Of a DNA stretch of 64,000 bases, positions 42,302 to 54,060 are shown one piece after another. Position 1 is the stretch's first letter; each line of letters begins with the position of its first letter. Below the pieces are notes generated by a model. The model was not told the DNA's origin. It worked only from the letters and a program-made list of their open reading frames with translations, and did no database searches. The position numbers and the translations under genes are program-made. Source of the stretch: Lepiota brunneoincarnata (lineage: Eukaryota; Basidiomycota; Agaricomycetes; Agaricales; Agaricaceae); the NCBI GenBank assembly GCA_023014365.1, contig JAEBUN010000029.1, positions 310,001 to 374,000 of the forward strand, read 5' to 3'.

Positions 42302-42609
42302 TGTTGGTGAGATGCAGTGTTGGTGAGATGCAGTGTCAGTGAGACACAGTGACTTCAGTCACTTCCATTTTCAGACTAAACAAAAGCAGAGTCGCTCTGC
42401 ACACACACTGGCACACACTTATTTCATATTCTGTGTGCCGGTGTTCTGTTTTTTTACAACTATACAGTTTTTGTCCTCAATGTATAAAAAAGAATTAGCT
42501 TACCAACACACCTCAGCGGTTCACAAAACAAGCATGACGCTGAGGTGAGTAGTTTACACTAGCTAGAAAAACTAGTTTCACTAAACCTACTATAGTACAT
42601 CTACCAATA
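42302..42609 (+). repeat. Copia-2 3' LTR (308 bp)
   Basis: Like 3468-3742 but beginning with about three tandem copies of TGTTGGTGAGATGCAG. Ends CTACCAATA; TSD ACAGG follows (42610-42614). Confidence 0.9.
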
Positions 42610-42667
42610 ACAGGTATATACTATATAGTACTTGCGCTACGAGCTACTGAGATTTAGACATTCTACA
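42610..42667 (+). repeat. Copia-1 5' LTR, last piece
   Basis: ACAGGTATATACTATATAG to GACATTCTACA equals the end of the 3' LTR (57072-57130). The first five bases are the duplicated target of Copia-2. Confidence 0.92.
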
Positions 42668-42685
42668 GGTTATGGGCCCTGACCC
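42668..42685 (+). other. Copia-1 primer-binding site (initiator-tRNA half)
   Basis: GGTTATGGGCCCTGACCC directly after the 5' LTR, complementary to the initiator tRNA-Met anticodon stem-loop region. Confidence 0.75.
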
Positions 42686-42728
42686 ATTAAAAATTTTCTA
42701 ACACTCATTACAATGTGTCATACACAAA

Positions 42729-44219
42729 ATGAACACCATAAACAACAATCTCTCCACCTCTGTACCACCCCTCGACCCACAAGGCACAAACTGGCTAATA
42801 TTCTCCATGCATTTCTGTACTGTCATATGTGGAAAAGGACTATGGGGTCACTTCAATAGAAGCAAGCCACGTCCCACCCTTAACACTTCATCCACTGCCC
42901 CTCCTGGTACCCCATCCATCGGCAAAGGCAAAGCAAAGAGCACTACCCCCACAGTCCCTGTAGGAATGGATGCAGACATCCAAGAATGGGACAGAAATGA
43001 GGACATAGCACATTCCCTGCTGTTGCAACATTTACCAGACTCTATCCTGATAATGACAGAAAGTTTCGACTATGTCAAAGAAGTCTGGGATGCCATAGTA
43101 CAAGAATTCACGTACTAAGGGGCTTTCAACCAAATGGAGATGTGGGCCAAGTTTTTGGAGTCCAGATGTCCCAAGGATGGCAATGTTAGGATGTTCCTAA
43201 ATGACCTGAGGACCTGAGGACCAGGAGAGCAGAGCTGTACGTGATGGGAATAACAATCAACAATGATGACTATTGAAGCACAATACTTTGATCACTTCCC
43301 TTCCAACTTGCAAACTTTGCATTATCACAGCTATCTGCAGCAAAAATCATAGGCAGCATGGTACACCCTGATATGTTAGTCACTATGTTGTGTGATGAAT
43401 GGGATTGCCTACACTCATGGAAGTCATATGGGTCAAGTTCCAGCTCCAAGGCTAAACTGAAGAATTCAGAGGGGGATGACACTATGGCAGTAGAACATGG
43501 TCCCAAGAAGCCTAGATGGGAGACAAAGGAACCACCTGGAAAATGCTTTAACTACAACGAGAAAGGCCACTGGAGATTGGACTGTCTGAAACCACCAAAG
43601 AAAAAGAAGCAACCAGCTAGTGCCCCAAAAGGGCAGGAGGCCAATACAGTTGCAACAATGATGAAGCCTTTTTCATGGAAACAGAGACCCTGGATGATGA
43701 GGATGACCTTACCTCACCAGACATATTCCCAACCTGTGGGGAACAAAATGATGAATGTGCTCTCACAGATGAAAGCGATGAGATGTCAATCGCAGCTCAG
43801 TCAGAGGAACACCTTCCTCATATCATAATCATCAACTGTGGTGCTGCAAGGCACATATCCCCATACCATGAAGCCTTCCGTGATTTCGAAACAATTGAAT
43901 TGAAGCCATTACAAGCTGCAAACAAGCAGCAATTCAGTGCTACAGGCAAGGGAAGCATGATAGTGGACCTACCGAATGGTGCCAAAAAGACAAGCATATG
44001 TCTATCAGATGTCCTATATGCACCTGAAGTAGGATACACTCTTGTATCAGTGGGGAAGCTAGATGAACAAGGCATAACCACAAAATTTGCCAAGGGACAA
44101 TGCACTATCCACAGCGCAAAAGGGAAGAAGATTGCTGAGGTACTACATATGTTCTAAGAGAGGGCTGTACAGATTTGAGACAGCAGAAGGATGTGTAGAA
44201 GCAAATACCATCAATGAAC
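42729..44219 (+). pseudogene. Copia-1 gag and protease
   Basis: Gag starts MNTINNNLSTSVPPLDPQGT with the NW-x-I-F motif and runs to a TAA at 43116-43118 (DYVKEVWDAIVQEFTY). Fragments continue downstream. The nucleocapsid knuckle near 43540 reads CFNYNEKGHWRLDC, with Tyr in place of the second Cys. The protease part (43675-44157) reads IINCGAARHISP where Copia proteases have IIDSGATRH, so the catalytic Asp is lost. The PLPNGAKK, LYAPEVGYTLVSVGKL and AKGQCTIH blocks confirm the family. The region is interrupted by Gypsy-F2 at 44225 just before the pre-integrase domain. Confidence 0.88.
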
Positions 44220-44224
44220 CAATG

Positions 44225-44608
44225 TGTTATCAGAAGTCTCATCAGAAAGATGGTTATTTTTAATTCACATTCCCATGTCACTACGAAACTATCAGTAGTG
44301 TACATCAGAAGGACTATTATTAGTACATGCCTCATGTTCCTTATCTCTGACTCACAGTTACTCTGGTCCGAACCATTATAGTAGGAGTACAGCCACACTT
44401 AGATGTATATAAGGATACAGTACAATACTTTGTATCCTTATCTTAGTGTTATAAAGTTCTTGCCTCCTATACCTCTTTGCCATAACCAGCTGGACTTATA
44501 GTGCTCCGTCGTCTCCAAGTCACACTTAGTAGGACAGGACCAAGTCTGTATAGACATCCTGTGTCGAACTCTGTGTTACTCAAGAGTGAACCCCTAACCT
44601 GGGTAACA
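44225..44608 (+). repeat. Gypsy-F2 5' LTR (384 bp)
   Basis: TGTTATCAGAAG to CTGGGTAACA, matching 53676-54060 nearly throughout. Confidence 0.95.
44406..44450 (+). promoter_or_regulatory. TATA box and self-priming RNA start of the F2 LTR
   Basis: TATATAA at 44406-44412. About 30 bases on lies TATCTTAGTGTT (44439-44450), the reverse complement of AACACTAAGATA just after the LTR (44610-44621). A transcript starting here would pair with the primer site. Confidence 0.65.
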
Positions 44609-44622
44609 AAACACTAAGATAC
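44609..44622 (+). other. Gypsy-F2 self-primer site
   Basis: AAACACTAAGATAC immediately after the LTR, complementary over 12 bases to 44439-44450. Same as in Gypsy-F. Confidence 0.7.
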
Positions 44623-44746
44623 CTTGCTGCTTATCTCTTGCTCACCCTCTACTCCTCTGCTCTGCTGACATACTGAACATGTCGAGGTACTCTGGTTGTT
44701 CAAAACGACGTGCGGAAGAAAACCGCCTCTCTGTGTAGCCATCACT

Positions 44747-44965
44747 ATGTCCCTCAACCTTTCCCTGGCAGAAGATCTGGCTTACCTACTCATATTCGTC
44801 TTCACCTCCACCGCCACCCTCATCACCTACCGAATAATCACCCTAGAACTTGAACGCATCACGTGCCCTTGCCACTGCTGTGTCATCAGATCGTGGAACC
44901 TGTACTCAGGAATCTCCATCATCGCAACCCAATTTTTCATCCTTCTAGCAATAATCGATCACTAG
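44747..44965 (+). CDS. Gypsy-F2 leader ORF: small two-transmembrane protein
   Basis: 72 codons plus stop, gapless against Gypsy-F 25235-25453. MSLNLSLAEDLAYLLIF starts the first hydrophobic stretch, a CPCHCC-containing polar loop follows, and SGISIIATQFFILLAII is the second. It ends with UAG 12 bases before and in frame with the gag start at 44978. It survives intact in an element whose other genes are full of stops. Homologues unknown to me; a membrane role is inferred from hydrophobicity only. Confidence 0.6.
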   Translation: MSLNLSLAEDLAYLLIFVFTSTATLITYRIITLELERITCPCHCCVIRSWNLYSGISIIATQFFILLAIIDH

Positions 44966-44977
44966 ACAACTACCACC

Positions 44978-46774
44978 ATGCCTCCAAAGAAGTTCTCAGC
45001 CCAAGAAACTCCATCACCTCCTCCCAAATCAAGAAGTAGAATCTCAGGATCAGGAACCAAAAATCCAGATCCCAGAAGAAACCCCTTATCTGCTCAAACA
45101 CCGTCCCCATTCTACCCCCCATGTGCATCAACATCAACCCAACTTGTCACAACAACATGCACCCAAACAAGTTTTGCTGAAGAATTAGCAGAACGACAAA
45201 GATTACAATACGAAAAAGACTTACAAGAACACTACGAACGAGAAGAAAAGAAATGCCAAAAAGCCGAAGAATATCATGCTAAAGCAGATCCATTAAACGA
45301 TTTTGAGCTTCAAAAACTCAAATACACCCTTAAACAACCAAGAGAACTCTCCCAATCCAAAGAAAACCTACTTATGCATCACGAATACGCAGTAGATCAA
45401 GGAAAACCCCCAGTAGATAACAACTCCGACGTCTACATAACAGACGACAATCAATCGGATCCCAATCCACAACCACCCACACTACCCACGCCACCAATAC
45501 CCTTAGCCCTACCGGCTCCTCCCCTATGACCAACCCAACCACCAACACCGCCACCACCGCCACCACCCAGACAATTACAAATCATGGCCACTGCACAAAA
45601 CCCAAAGGAGTTAGGACTCCTCAAACCTATCGCCTTCAATGGAACCAGAAGACTATTCGAAGACTGGATCTTCCAATGTGAAGTTTACATGCTCGCTAAT
45701 GCAACCACATACAACAATGACCTCGCAAGAACCCTATTCATCCTCTCAACAATGCAATCAGGAGATGCCCAAGCCTGGGCTAGACAATACCTCCATGAGA
45801 GGAACACCCAAACCCAACAAGGACAACCCATAGCCATGGAGTCATGGGACAACTTCACCACCAGACTCAGAGCCAACTTCACCCTGGCAGACAAACATGC
45901 ATACACACATACCAGACTTCAAACCCTGCATCAAGCAGGTAAACCAATGACTGAGTTCAACTCTCAGTTCAAGGAGCTAGTCTGTCAATCTGGACTAAAT
46001 GAAGATTGTACCCTGATCGATCTATACCGTAAAGCAATCGACCATTGTATTGCCATGAAAATTGATGAATCGGAGAACCTGTCAACAACTATTGCTGCTT
46101 GGTACATCCGAGCAAACAAACTCAACAATAATTTCCATTGTATCAACACCCTCTACGGTACCCCCAGAAACATGTTCCCCCAAAGGAACCAATATCAACC
46201 CAACCACGGACCAAACCGTCCAAACAACAATGTGCCCTATGCACAATTCTACCAAAGGAGTAATGCTCCACGTTTCACCCCACAAGACCCACGTGCCATG
46301 GAAATAGACCATGCTGCAGTAGAAGAAGGATTCAAAGATCCTTATCCCGAAATACCACAACTGGAATATGCCGAAGAAGACTCTGCACAAGAACCATTGG
46401 AGTTAGATGCTGTTGTCACCGGACAACAAATGAAATCATACCAGAATCAAGAATGCTTCCGATGCGGAGCTAAAGACCACTGGGTTAGTAAATGCCCACA
46501 ACCACCGCCAGCCAGACGCTTCCCAGGAATGCATACCAATCCCCCTCACCCTGTGAGAAACCCCAATCGTCCATTCCCTGAACAACAAAACGCTCATCCC
46601 GGATTCCCAAACCGGAACACCCAACAACCACCACAACACAAGTACTCCCTTGCCGTCGCAGCAGTCGCATCTCAGATGCACCAAATGGTCGATGACCTCG
46701 ACCCTGAACTACAACAAGAACTCCACTCTGTGCTAGCCAAGGATCTGGAGATGCGTCCATTCCAGGATTTTTAA
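44978..46774 (+). pseudogene. Gypsy-F2 gag
   Basis: Open from ATG 44978 (MPPKKFSAQETPSPPP) to a TGA at 45527-45529 where Gypsy-F has Arg (PPFRPT). Then MATAQNPKELGLLKPIAF at 45584 starts the capsid-like part, which is open to 46774. The knuckle CFRCGAKDHWVSKC near 46455 is intact. Relative to F, many Arg have become Cys, His or Gln (for example RQSGLNEDR to CQSGLNEDC). The gag core is therefore still open although pol is destroyed. Confidence 0.88.
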
Positions 46775-46780
46775 AAAGGA

Positions 46781-49050
46781 ATGCTGTCGACAGATGTGCC
46801 CCTGCACGTTCCAGAACTCAGAAGGACATTTCATACTCTCACTCCCAGAAAGACATTTTCTTCGATAAACTCTGTACAATTACAACTATCCCTGAATAAA
46901 CGATCCCTTTATCTACCCATCAAGATCTGGAGTGAATGGACATCAAAACCCATGGCCATCACCGCCCTGATAGACTCAGGAGCCCAAGGGAACTTCATCT
47001 CCCACAAAGTCATTGAACGACATGGTTATCAAACCAAACAGCTGGACCAACCAATCCCTCTCAGCAACATTGACAGAACTGACAATCAACATGGCAAGAT
47101 CCATGAATACATCAAAATCAAAACCATCATTGATGGAAGAGATTGCACGCTAGAAGTGTACGTCACAAACACTGGTGAGAAGGATCTCATCATCGGATTT
47201 CCCTGGTTGGAACAATACAATCCCGACATCAACTGGAAGACCAAGACATTCTCTTGGAAACCCCAAATCGATAACCAAGACTTTTTGAAACTCCTCAGAA
47301 CCCTATGACAACCTGTCAAACTCAACTCTATTGCCATGGACATAATGGCTGGAAAAACCTCTCAACCCAAGGAAAACCCCAAAGAATACGTCAACCTGTC
47401 AAATGTTGACCTCGACACCTTCTCTTTAGAAAGAGAAATGAACCCAATGCTTCTAACCCCATTAGAAGTAAACGCCAAAATGACCCCGACAAAATCGGCA
47501 AACCAGAAAGGAAAACAACCGGAATCAAACAAAGAACCACCCAAGATCCCTTGGAGATTTGCCCGATGGGCTAAAATATTCAACAAAAAAGCCTCCAAAC
47601 GATTCCCACCATCAAGAATGTTTGATCATGAAATCAAACTAAAACTGACATTCAAAGCAAAATCAATGAAACCTTATCAAGTGGCACCTGCCGAAGAAAA
47701 GGCGTTAAAGGAATTCATAGACAAAAACCTCCGAAAAGGGTACATCCACCCCTCAAAATCCCCTATGGCATCACCCTTCTTCTTTGTTGCCAAGAAAGGA
47801 GGAGACCTCTGACCCTGCCAAGACTATTGTTATCTAAATGATCACACCATCAAAAATGCCTACCCAATCCCCATGATTTCCTCTATCATGGACAAACTCA
47901 AAGGAGCTAAGTATTTCACTAAGCTCGATGTCCACCTAGGATACAATAACAGTCAGAATCAAAGATGGCAATCAATGGAAAGCAGCATTCAAGACTCCCA
48001 TGGATCTTTTTGAACCAACTGTCATGTTTTTCGGACTTTGCAACAGTCCCGCGATGTTCCAACGTATGATGGACACATTATTCTCCAAGATAATGGAGAA
48101 AGGAGGAATCATCATCTATATGGATGATATCCTAATCTACAGTAAAACTCAGGAAGAAACCAACTGACTCACGGAAAAAGTACTGCAGATCCTGCAGGAA
48201 AACAACCTCTACCTCAAAATGGAGAAATGCAAGTTCAACAAACAATGACTTGAATATCTCAGCATGATCATCACGCCAGACAAGATTAAAATGGATCCTG
48301 GGAAACTCAAGGGAATAGAAGACTGGCCAGTGCCAAAAACAGTCCGACACATTCGGAAATTCATTGGATTCTGTAACTTCTACCGGAAGTTCATCTGCAG
48401 CTACTCCCACCACACCAAACCCCTGAACCAACTCCTATCAAAATTGAACAAATTTGAATGGAAGGAAGAACAACAGAAAGCATTCGAAACACTCAAAAAC
48501 AAATTCCTAAAGGAACTGGTACTCCTCATGCCTGACTCCACAAAACCCTTCAAAATAGAAGCCGATGCTTCCAAATTCGCATCAGGAGCTGTCCTGTACC
48601 AACACAACATCAACAGAATATGGAAACCCATATCATTCTATTCAAAAACATTCAGACCAGCGGAATGCAACTACGACATCTATGACAGGGAACTTCTTGC
48701 TATTATCTGAGCCCTCGAAGAATGGCACCACTATCTCCTTGGCAGCCCACATACCATCCGTATCAGAACGGACCACCAAAACCTCACATACTGGCGTAAA
48801 CCCCAGAAAATCAACCACTGACAAGCACAATGGGTCCAGACCCTTGCCAACTACAACTTCAAATTAGAACATGTCCCAGGATCAAAGATCCCTGCACCAG
48901 ATGCTCTATCAAGATGTCCAGACCACATCCCTGATGAGGATAACAATAACGAAGACATTACCATGCTTCCAAACAACCTCTTTGTCGCTGCAGCTGACAT
49001 AGAAGATCAAAACCTGATCACAGTACTCCCAGAACATCTCTTTATTGCCA
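46781..49050 (+). pseudogene. Gypsy-F2 pol, first part: protease, RT, RNase H
   Basis: Protease ALIDSGAQGNFIS near 46965 and LIIGFPWLEQ are intact; TGA at 47306-47308. RT begins [13 protein letters not shown] near 47755, with TGA at 47810-47812 and a frameshift in LGYNN near 47950. [11 protein letters not shown] near 48112 is intact. Further TGA codons lie at about 48164, 48246, 48708 and 48819, each at an Arg codon of Gypsy-F. RNase H shows DRELLAII and [12 protein letters not shown]. The frame is cut after LFIATV by a solo E LTR. Confidence 0.9.
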
Positions 49051-49054
49051 CCGT

Positions 49055-50340
49055 TGAAAAGGTAGAAACTTTCGTATGTTTTAATATGGATAGTGGGCTT
49101 GTTTTCACTAAGCTTAGCCGAAATTCGATAAGCTTAAGCTAATACAAGTGGAATGAGATAGATAAGGAACAGTTTCGTCTTTTAGGGTGTTCTGGGGGTG
49201 CGTTCTGACAGCGAAATTCAAGAGAGTAGTGTTTTAGAGGTTAACGAACAGCCGTTGAAGTTATCTTAGCCGTACGGTGCAACAATGAAAGGACAATCCC
49301 TGTCAATTCAAAGCGCGGGGTCTCTAGTCTCTGGTCTCTGGTCTCTGTCTCTGTCTCTGTCTCTAGCACTCTGGAACTCTAAACTCTGAACTCTGGTCTC
49401 TGTCTCTGTCTCTGGGTTGGTCGACGACCGAAGAATTCACACTTAACGACGCACACTAAATAGCCCTCTGAAACCGTTCTTGATCACGGCTCGCAGACTT
49501 GCGTGTGGAAGCGGGGGTGAGACCTCTTGCTTCTCCACGAACAAGTGCGACCGTATTTATATTGTTTAGATACATACGAGAGATAGTAAATATGAAATAG
49601 AAAACAATAAGCTTAATTGTTACAGGCACTGTAGAACATTTTGGAAGGTTCGGCAGCATTTCTACCTTGCCCTGGGTTATGGGTTTTTCTCTGATTAACG
49701 AATGGCAATCCAGCCAGACGTGTTTCGTGCTCGTCTGCATTATTCTGCGTCCACGCGAGCGCGTTAAGACTCCGGATCAATTATGATCGGAATGTATAGC
49801 GGATGGACAGTCCCTTGATCCGTTGTAATTAATCTCAGTTAAGCAATAGGCCGAGGTGCCGGGACCCACAAAGCACTCGTTAATTAGGAGTCTTTGATAT
49901 TTCTAGGGTTTTGGGCATCGGGTGTCGCCTCCCGAACGTTGAACGTTCCGTTCCGTGGTCCGGTCATCATTATTGGGCTCGCTTTCGACGTAATACTCCT
50001 GCGACAGCCGCTAGGTACATTCTTTATATTCAAACGCATCCGGGTTCATCAGAAAACTGCTCGTAAGGTCCCTTGATGCGACCGGAGTATACTCGATAGA
50101 CTATGTAGAGTCCTGAATCCCTCTGGAAAGCGTTCCGATAGTTTGGTTCACTAAGCTTAGTGATAATGAACTGGTTTGAACACTTCCAAGGCTCGAATAT
50201 CCTCAATTCGGTCGAACTGGCTACTACGGGACATAGTACCAATCCTCTATAGAGTTCTTTAATGATATAGCCAATGATTCTATGTAGAGAATCGTTCCGG
50301 AGTACGGAATTCATGTATAGGCAGTGAAATCGGCGTATCA
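49055..50340 (-). repeat. Solo LTR of Gypsy-E in F2 pol
   Basis: 1286 bp, TGAAAAGG to GGCGTATCA, TSD CCGT at 49051-49054 and 50341-50344. Removing it rejoins IATV-DMELQE as in Gypsy-F. Confidence 0.95.
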
Positions 50341-50344
50341 CCGT

Positions 50345-51870
50345 CGATATGGAACTCCAAGAAAGAATCACGGAATCACCCAAATATGATGCTAGAACCA
50401 CTGAAGCGTTCAAACTCCTAAAAGAATCCCACCCTAACGCCACTGATAAAGACTTCAGAACAGTTCCAACCCCAAATGGTCCACTCCTCACATTCCAAGA
50501 ACATGTCATCATTCCAGAAGACCTCCAACTCAGACACAATGTCATCACAAGATACCATGACCACCCTACACATGGCCACCCTGGAGAACAGGAAACATAC
50601 CGCCTTGCCAAGAAAGAAATATATTGGCTAGAAATGTCGACATTCATAAAGAACTACGTTAAAGGTTGCCCAGAATGCCAACAACACAAAATCATATGCA
50701 GACCGGATCGCGCACCAACTCAACCGATCCCACCATCATCTTCCAGATGCCCATTTGCCCAGATCTCATGGGATCTTATCACCGGTCTACCGCCTAGCGC
50801 CAGCCATAATGCGATATTGTCTGTGGTGGACCATGGCCTTACAAAGGGGGTAATTTTCATCCCAACCTCAGATCAATCAAACGCCGATGACATCAGACGA
50901 ACTATTAATAGAAAAAGTCTTTACTAGGTTCAGATTACCCAACAAGATCATATCAGACCGAGACCCCAGATTTGCCACCAACTCCCTCTGAGAGCTAGCC
51001 AAACATCTAAACATCCAACAAGCATTCTCAACCACATACCATCCCCAGACAGATGGTTCCACTGAATGATACAACCAAGAAATTGAGACCTACCTCGCCA
51101 TATACTGCACCAGGAACCCTCTTGATTGGTCAGACACCCTCCCCATTGCCGAATTCGCACACAACTCCAAAATACATGCCTCAAGGCAGAAATCCCCATT
51201 CAAACTCATCATGGGATACAACCCTCCACCGATACCCACAGTAATGGAAACTTCGAACTTTCCATCAGTAGATGAATGTATCAGACTCCTTGATGACACC
51301 AGAAAAGAAGCACATGCAGCACATCAACTCTCCACCGATATTATGAAACAAAGAACCAGAAGAACTGTCAAACCCCTTGAAACATGTCAAAAAGTATGGC
51401 TAGAAGCCAAGAACCTCAAACTCCCCTTCATCTCCAACAAAATATCCCCAAAAAGACTAGGACCTTTCCTTATCTCAGAAGTCTTATCACCACTTACATA
51501 CAAACTAAAACTTCCGATCAAATGGAAGATACACCCAGTGTTTCACCAAAACCTTCTAACCCCATATACCGAAACAGAAGCATATGGATCTCACCCAACT
51601 CCACCACCACCAGACATCATCAATGAAGAAGAAGAATACAAAATAGAAGCCATCCTTAATCACCACCAATATCGCGGAAAACTTCAATACTATGTCAAAT
51701 GGAAAGGATACTCCCACACAGAGAATGAATGGATCACTGATGAAACACTCCACACAAACGTGGAAGAATACTTAACCAAGTATAAAGAAGCTCATGGAAT
51801 TCTCCAGAAAGAACAGGAACCCACCAGAACCTACCAAAGACAACTCCGCTCCCACACCAAACATACTTAA
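50345..51870 (+). pseudogene. Gypsy-F2 pol, second part: integrase and chromodomain
   Basis: ELQERITESPKYDARTT, zinc-binding CPECQQHK, core ITGLPPS and ISDRDPRF, a frameshift near 50900, then TDGSTE with TGA in place of Arg (51067-51069). The chromodomain (YKIEAILNHH, LQYYVKWKGY, ENEWITDE) is complete and the ORF ends at 51870, four bases before ORF3. Chromodomain aromatic residues look conserved. Confidence 0.9.
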
Positions 51871-51873
51871 AAG

Positions 51874-53637
51874 ATGCCCATGAACCTTGACCTTGCTTGC
51901 CCCCAAACCACCCCCCCTTTCTCAACAACACCCTCACCAACTTCCTCATCATCCTCTATCATCATCGTCAACAATGCAAGCATCGAACATACTACACTTC
52001 AGACAACTCCCATTCTGGCCCCGTCTCCCTACACCCCCTCTCACACCTTCACCACCACATATGCCTCTCTCAGAGATGAGACCCCAGACCCCAACGACAC
52101 TCCAGAACCAACAGCTGCCCCAGCCAGCCTCCCTTAGATACCATACAGCTGGTGTTACCCGGGTTAGGGGTTCGCTCTTGAGTAGCACGGTATTCATGGC
52201 AAGATGTCTATACAGACTTGGTCTTGTCCTACTAGGCGTGACTTAGAGACGACGGAGCACTATAGTCCAGCCGGTTTAGAGGCAAAGAGATATAGGAGGC
52301 AAGAACTGTATAACACTAAGATAAGGATACAAGGTATTGTACTGTATCCTTATATACTCCTAAGTGTGGCTGTACTCCTACTATAATAGTTTCGGACCGG
52401 GGTAACTATGAGTCAGAGATAAGAAAACATGAGGCGTATACTAAGAATAGTCCTTCTGATGTACACTACTGATAGTTTCATAGTGACATGGGAATGTGAA
52501 CTAAAAGTAACCGTCCTTCTGATGTGGCTTCTGATAACAGCTGGAATACGACCACATGGACCAGATCACCCTTCTGACGGAGATCTGTGCGAGGCTGCCA
52601 CTGGTGGAACCTTTACAACTAAATTGGAACACACTTCAATTTCAGAATACAACCGACAACTCTGGTACAACTATACCCACCACATATGACAGACTAAGGC
52701 TCTCGCTACTGCGTACAATACACAACGTGCCTGGGCGGAATCACTCGAGCGACTTCTCCACTCAAGATCAAGCCTCATGTCCGAGGTGTCGAAGAACCTA
52801 CCCAAACAAAATGAGGTACATACCTCGCAGCCCCCCACCACAGCCATCCCCACCACTACCACAACGAACCACTGCCGCAATCATCACCACCATCCCCAAC
52901 AAGGGAAGAAAGCCCCCCAGTGTCAGAAATCCCTTCAGACTTCTCACCCCCACCAAGAACACCACCCACACCATCGCCAATAACAACATCCCAATTCAGA
53001 ACTCCCCCAATCCCATTCACTCAAGAACCAACCCCCGAACCACCAACAGACTGGTCTGCATCCAATGCAGACACACAGGACACTGGGCCATGGATTGCCC
53101 CCAATTTGCCTGCCTTGGATGCAAGCAATATGCCCCAGGGCACTACTCATATCACTGCATCAAGTATAGATGCCCCCACTGCACCGTTTTCCAACCGCGC
53201 CATAAACGGACCGAATGTCCAAACTGAAAGACTCGACACACCCCCTACTCCCTGAACTTCAGCAACCCATCCCACGACGACTTCCTTCACTCCTAATTGA
53301 TACATCGACCTCACTAACAACGACTACTATGAGGAATGTTACGACAATGTCGCTGAGTCCAATATCACAGGAGAACCATGTGGTTCATTCTGAAGAAAAC
53401 CCAACTACCCCACCAGAAGAAAGAATGGAGAGTCCTCACTTCAGACACCTCCTATACAACATTTTCTACCCAGAACAACCCCCTTCCCCAGAAACCGCTG
53501 CTATACTCAATCTCCACAGAACTCCTACCCCCACCTTTTCTCCCATCATTCCCCCTCAACCAGATTCCACCGACCAACCGCAAATCGAGTACTATGAACC
53601 AAATTACTTAGCTGAATACCCGGAAGAAGGAAACTAA
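51874..53637 (+). pseudogene. Gypsy-F2 ORF3: zinc-knuckle protein
   Basis: MPMNLDLACPQTTPPFSTT to TAAPASLP, then the solo F LTR (52153-52539), then DHPSDGDLCEAATGG. The cysteine part (CIQCRHTGHWAMDCPQFACLG, then CIKYRCPHC and HKRTECP) is at 53040-53225. The acidic end NYLAEYPEEGN stops at 53635-53637. Frames change several times. Pro/Thr-rich parts are less conserved than the cysteine block, supporting the latter as the functional core. Confidence 0.75.
52153..52539 (-). repeat. Solo LTR of Gypsy-F in F2 ORF3
   Basis: TGTTACCC to GATAACA, 387 bp, TSD GCTGG at 52148-52152 and 52540-52544. Keeps more CpG than the F2 LTRs, so it is younger. Confidence 0.95.
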
Positions 53638-53675
53638 TGAGTTGTAATGGAAAACAACTCTAGAAATGGACCTAA

Positions 53676-54060
53676 TGTTATCAGAAGTCTCATCAGAAGG
53701 ATGGTTATTTTTAATTCACATTCCCATGTCACTACTAAAACTATCAGTAGTGTACATCAGAAGGACTATTATTAGTACATGCCTCATGTTCCTTATCTCT
53801 GACTCACAGTTACTCTGGTCCGAACCATTATAGTAGGAGTACAGCCACACTTAGATGTATATAAGGATACAGTACAATACTTTGTATCCTTATCTTAGTG
53901 TTATAAAGTTCTTGCCTCCTATACCTCTTTGCCATAACCGGCTGGACTTATAGTGCTCCGTTGTCTCCAAGTCACACTTAGTAGGACAGGACCAAGTCTG
54001 TATAGACATCCTGTGTCGAACTCCATGCTACTCAAGAGCAAACCCCTAACCCAGGTAACA
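53676..54060 (+). repeat. Gypsy-F2 3' LTR (385 bp)
   Basis: TGTTATCAGAAG to CCAGGTAACA, followed by TSD CAATG. Confidence 0.95.

Larger units (their letters stand above)
3468..42609 (+). mobile_element. Copia-2: Ty1/Copia element inserted in the Copia-1 5' LTR, itself heavily nested
   Basis: 5' LTR 3468-3742 and 3' LTR 42302-42609 share sequence (TGTTGGTGAG to CTACCAATA). The TSD ACAGG lies at 3463-3467 and 42610-42614, and the Copia-1 LTR resumes immediately after it. Coding pieces lie at 3891-5315, 5974-7211, 8752-9348 and 41860-42262. The middle of RT (the active-site part) is missing, apparently lost together with the right end of Gypsy-G. Every other part is explained by insertions B, D, G and E. 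Confidence 0.9.
44225..54060 (+). mobile_element. Gypsy-F2: second, decayed copy of Gypsy-F, plus strand, in Copia-1 pol
   Basis: LTRs 44225-44608 and 53676-54060, TSD CAATG at 44220-44224 and 54061-54065. Same gene order as Gypsy-F. Arg codons of F are often TGA, TGT or CAC/CAA here, so CpG loss is the main decay mode. Contains solo LTRs of families E and F. Confidence 0.95.

Noticed and set aside
42302..42349. CRISPR-like or satellite array
   Set aside because: Only three short units within an LTR; eukaryotic context.
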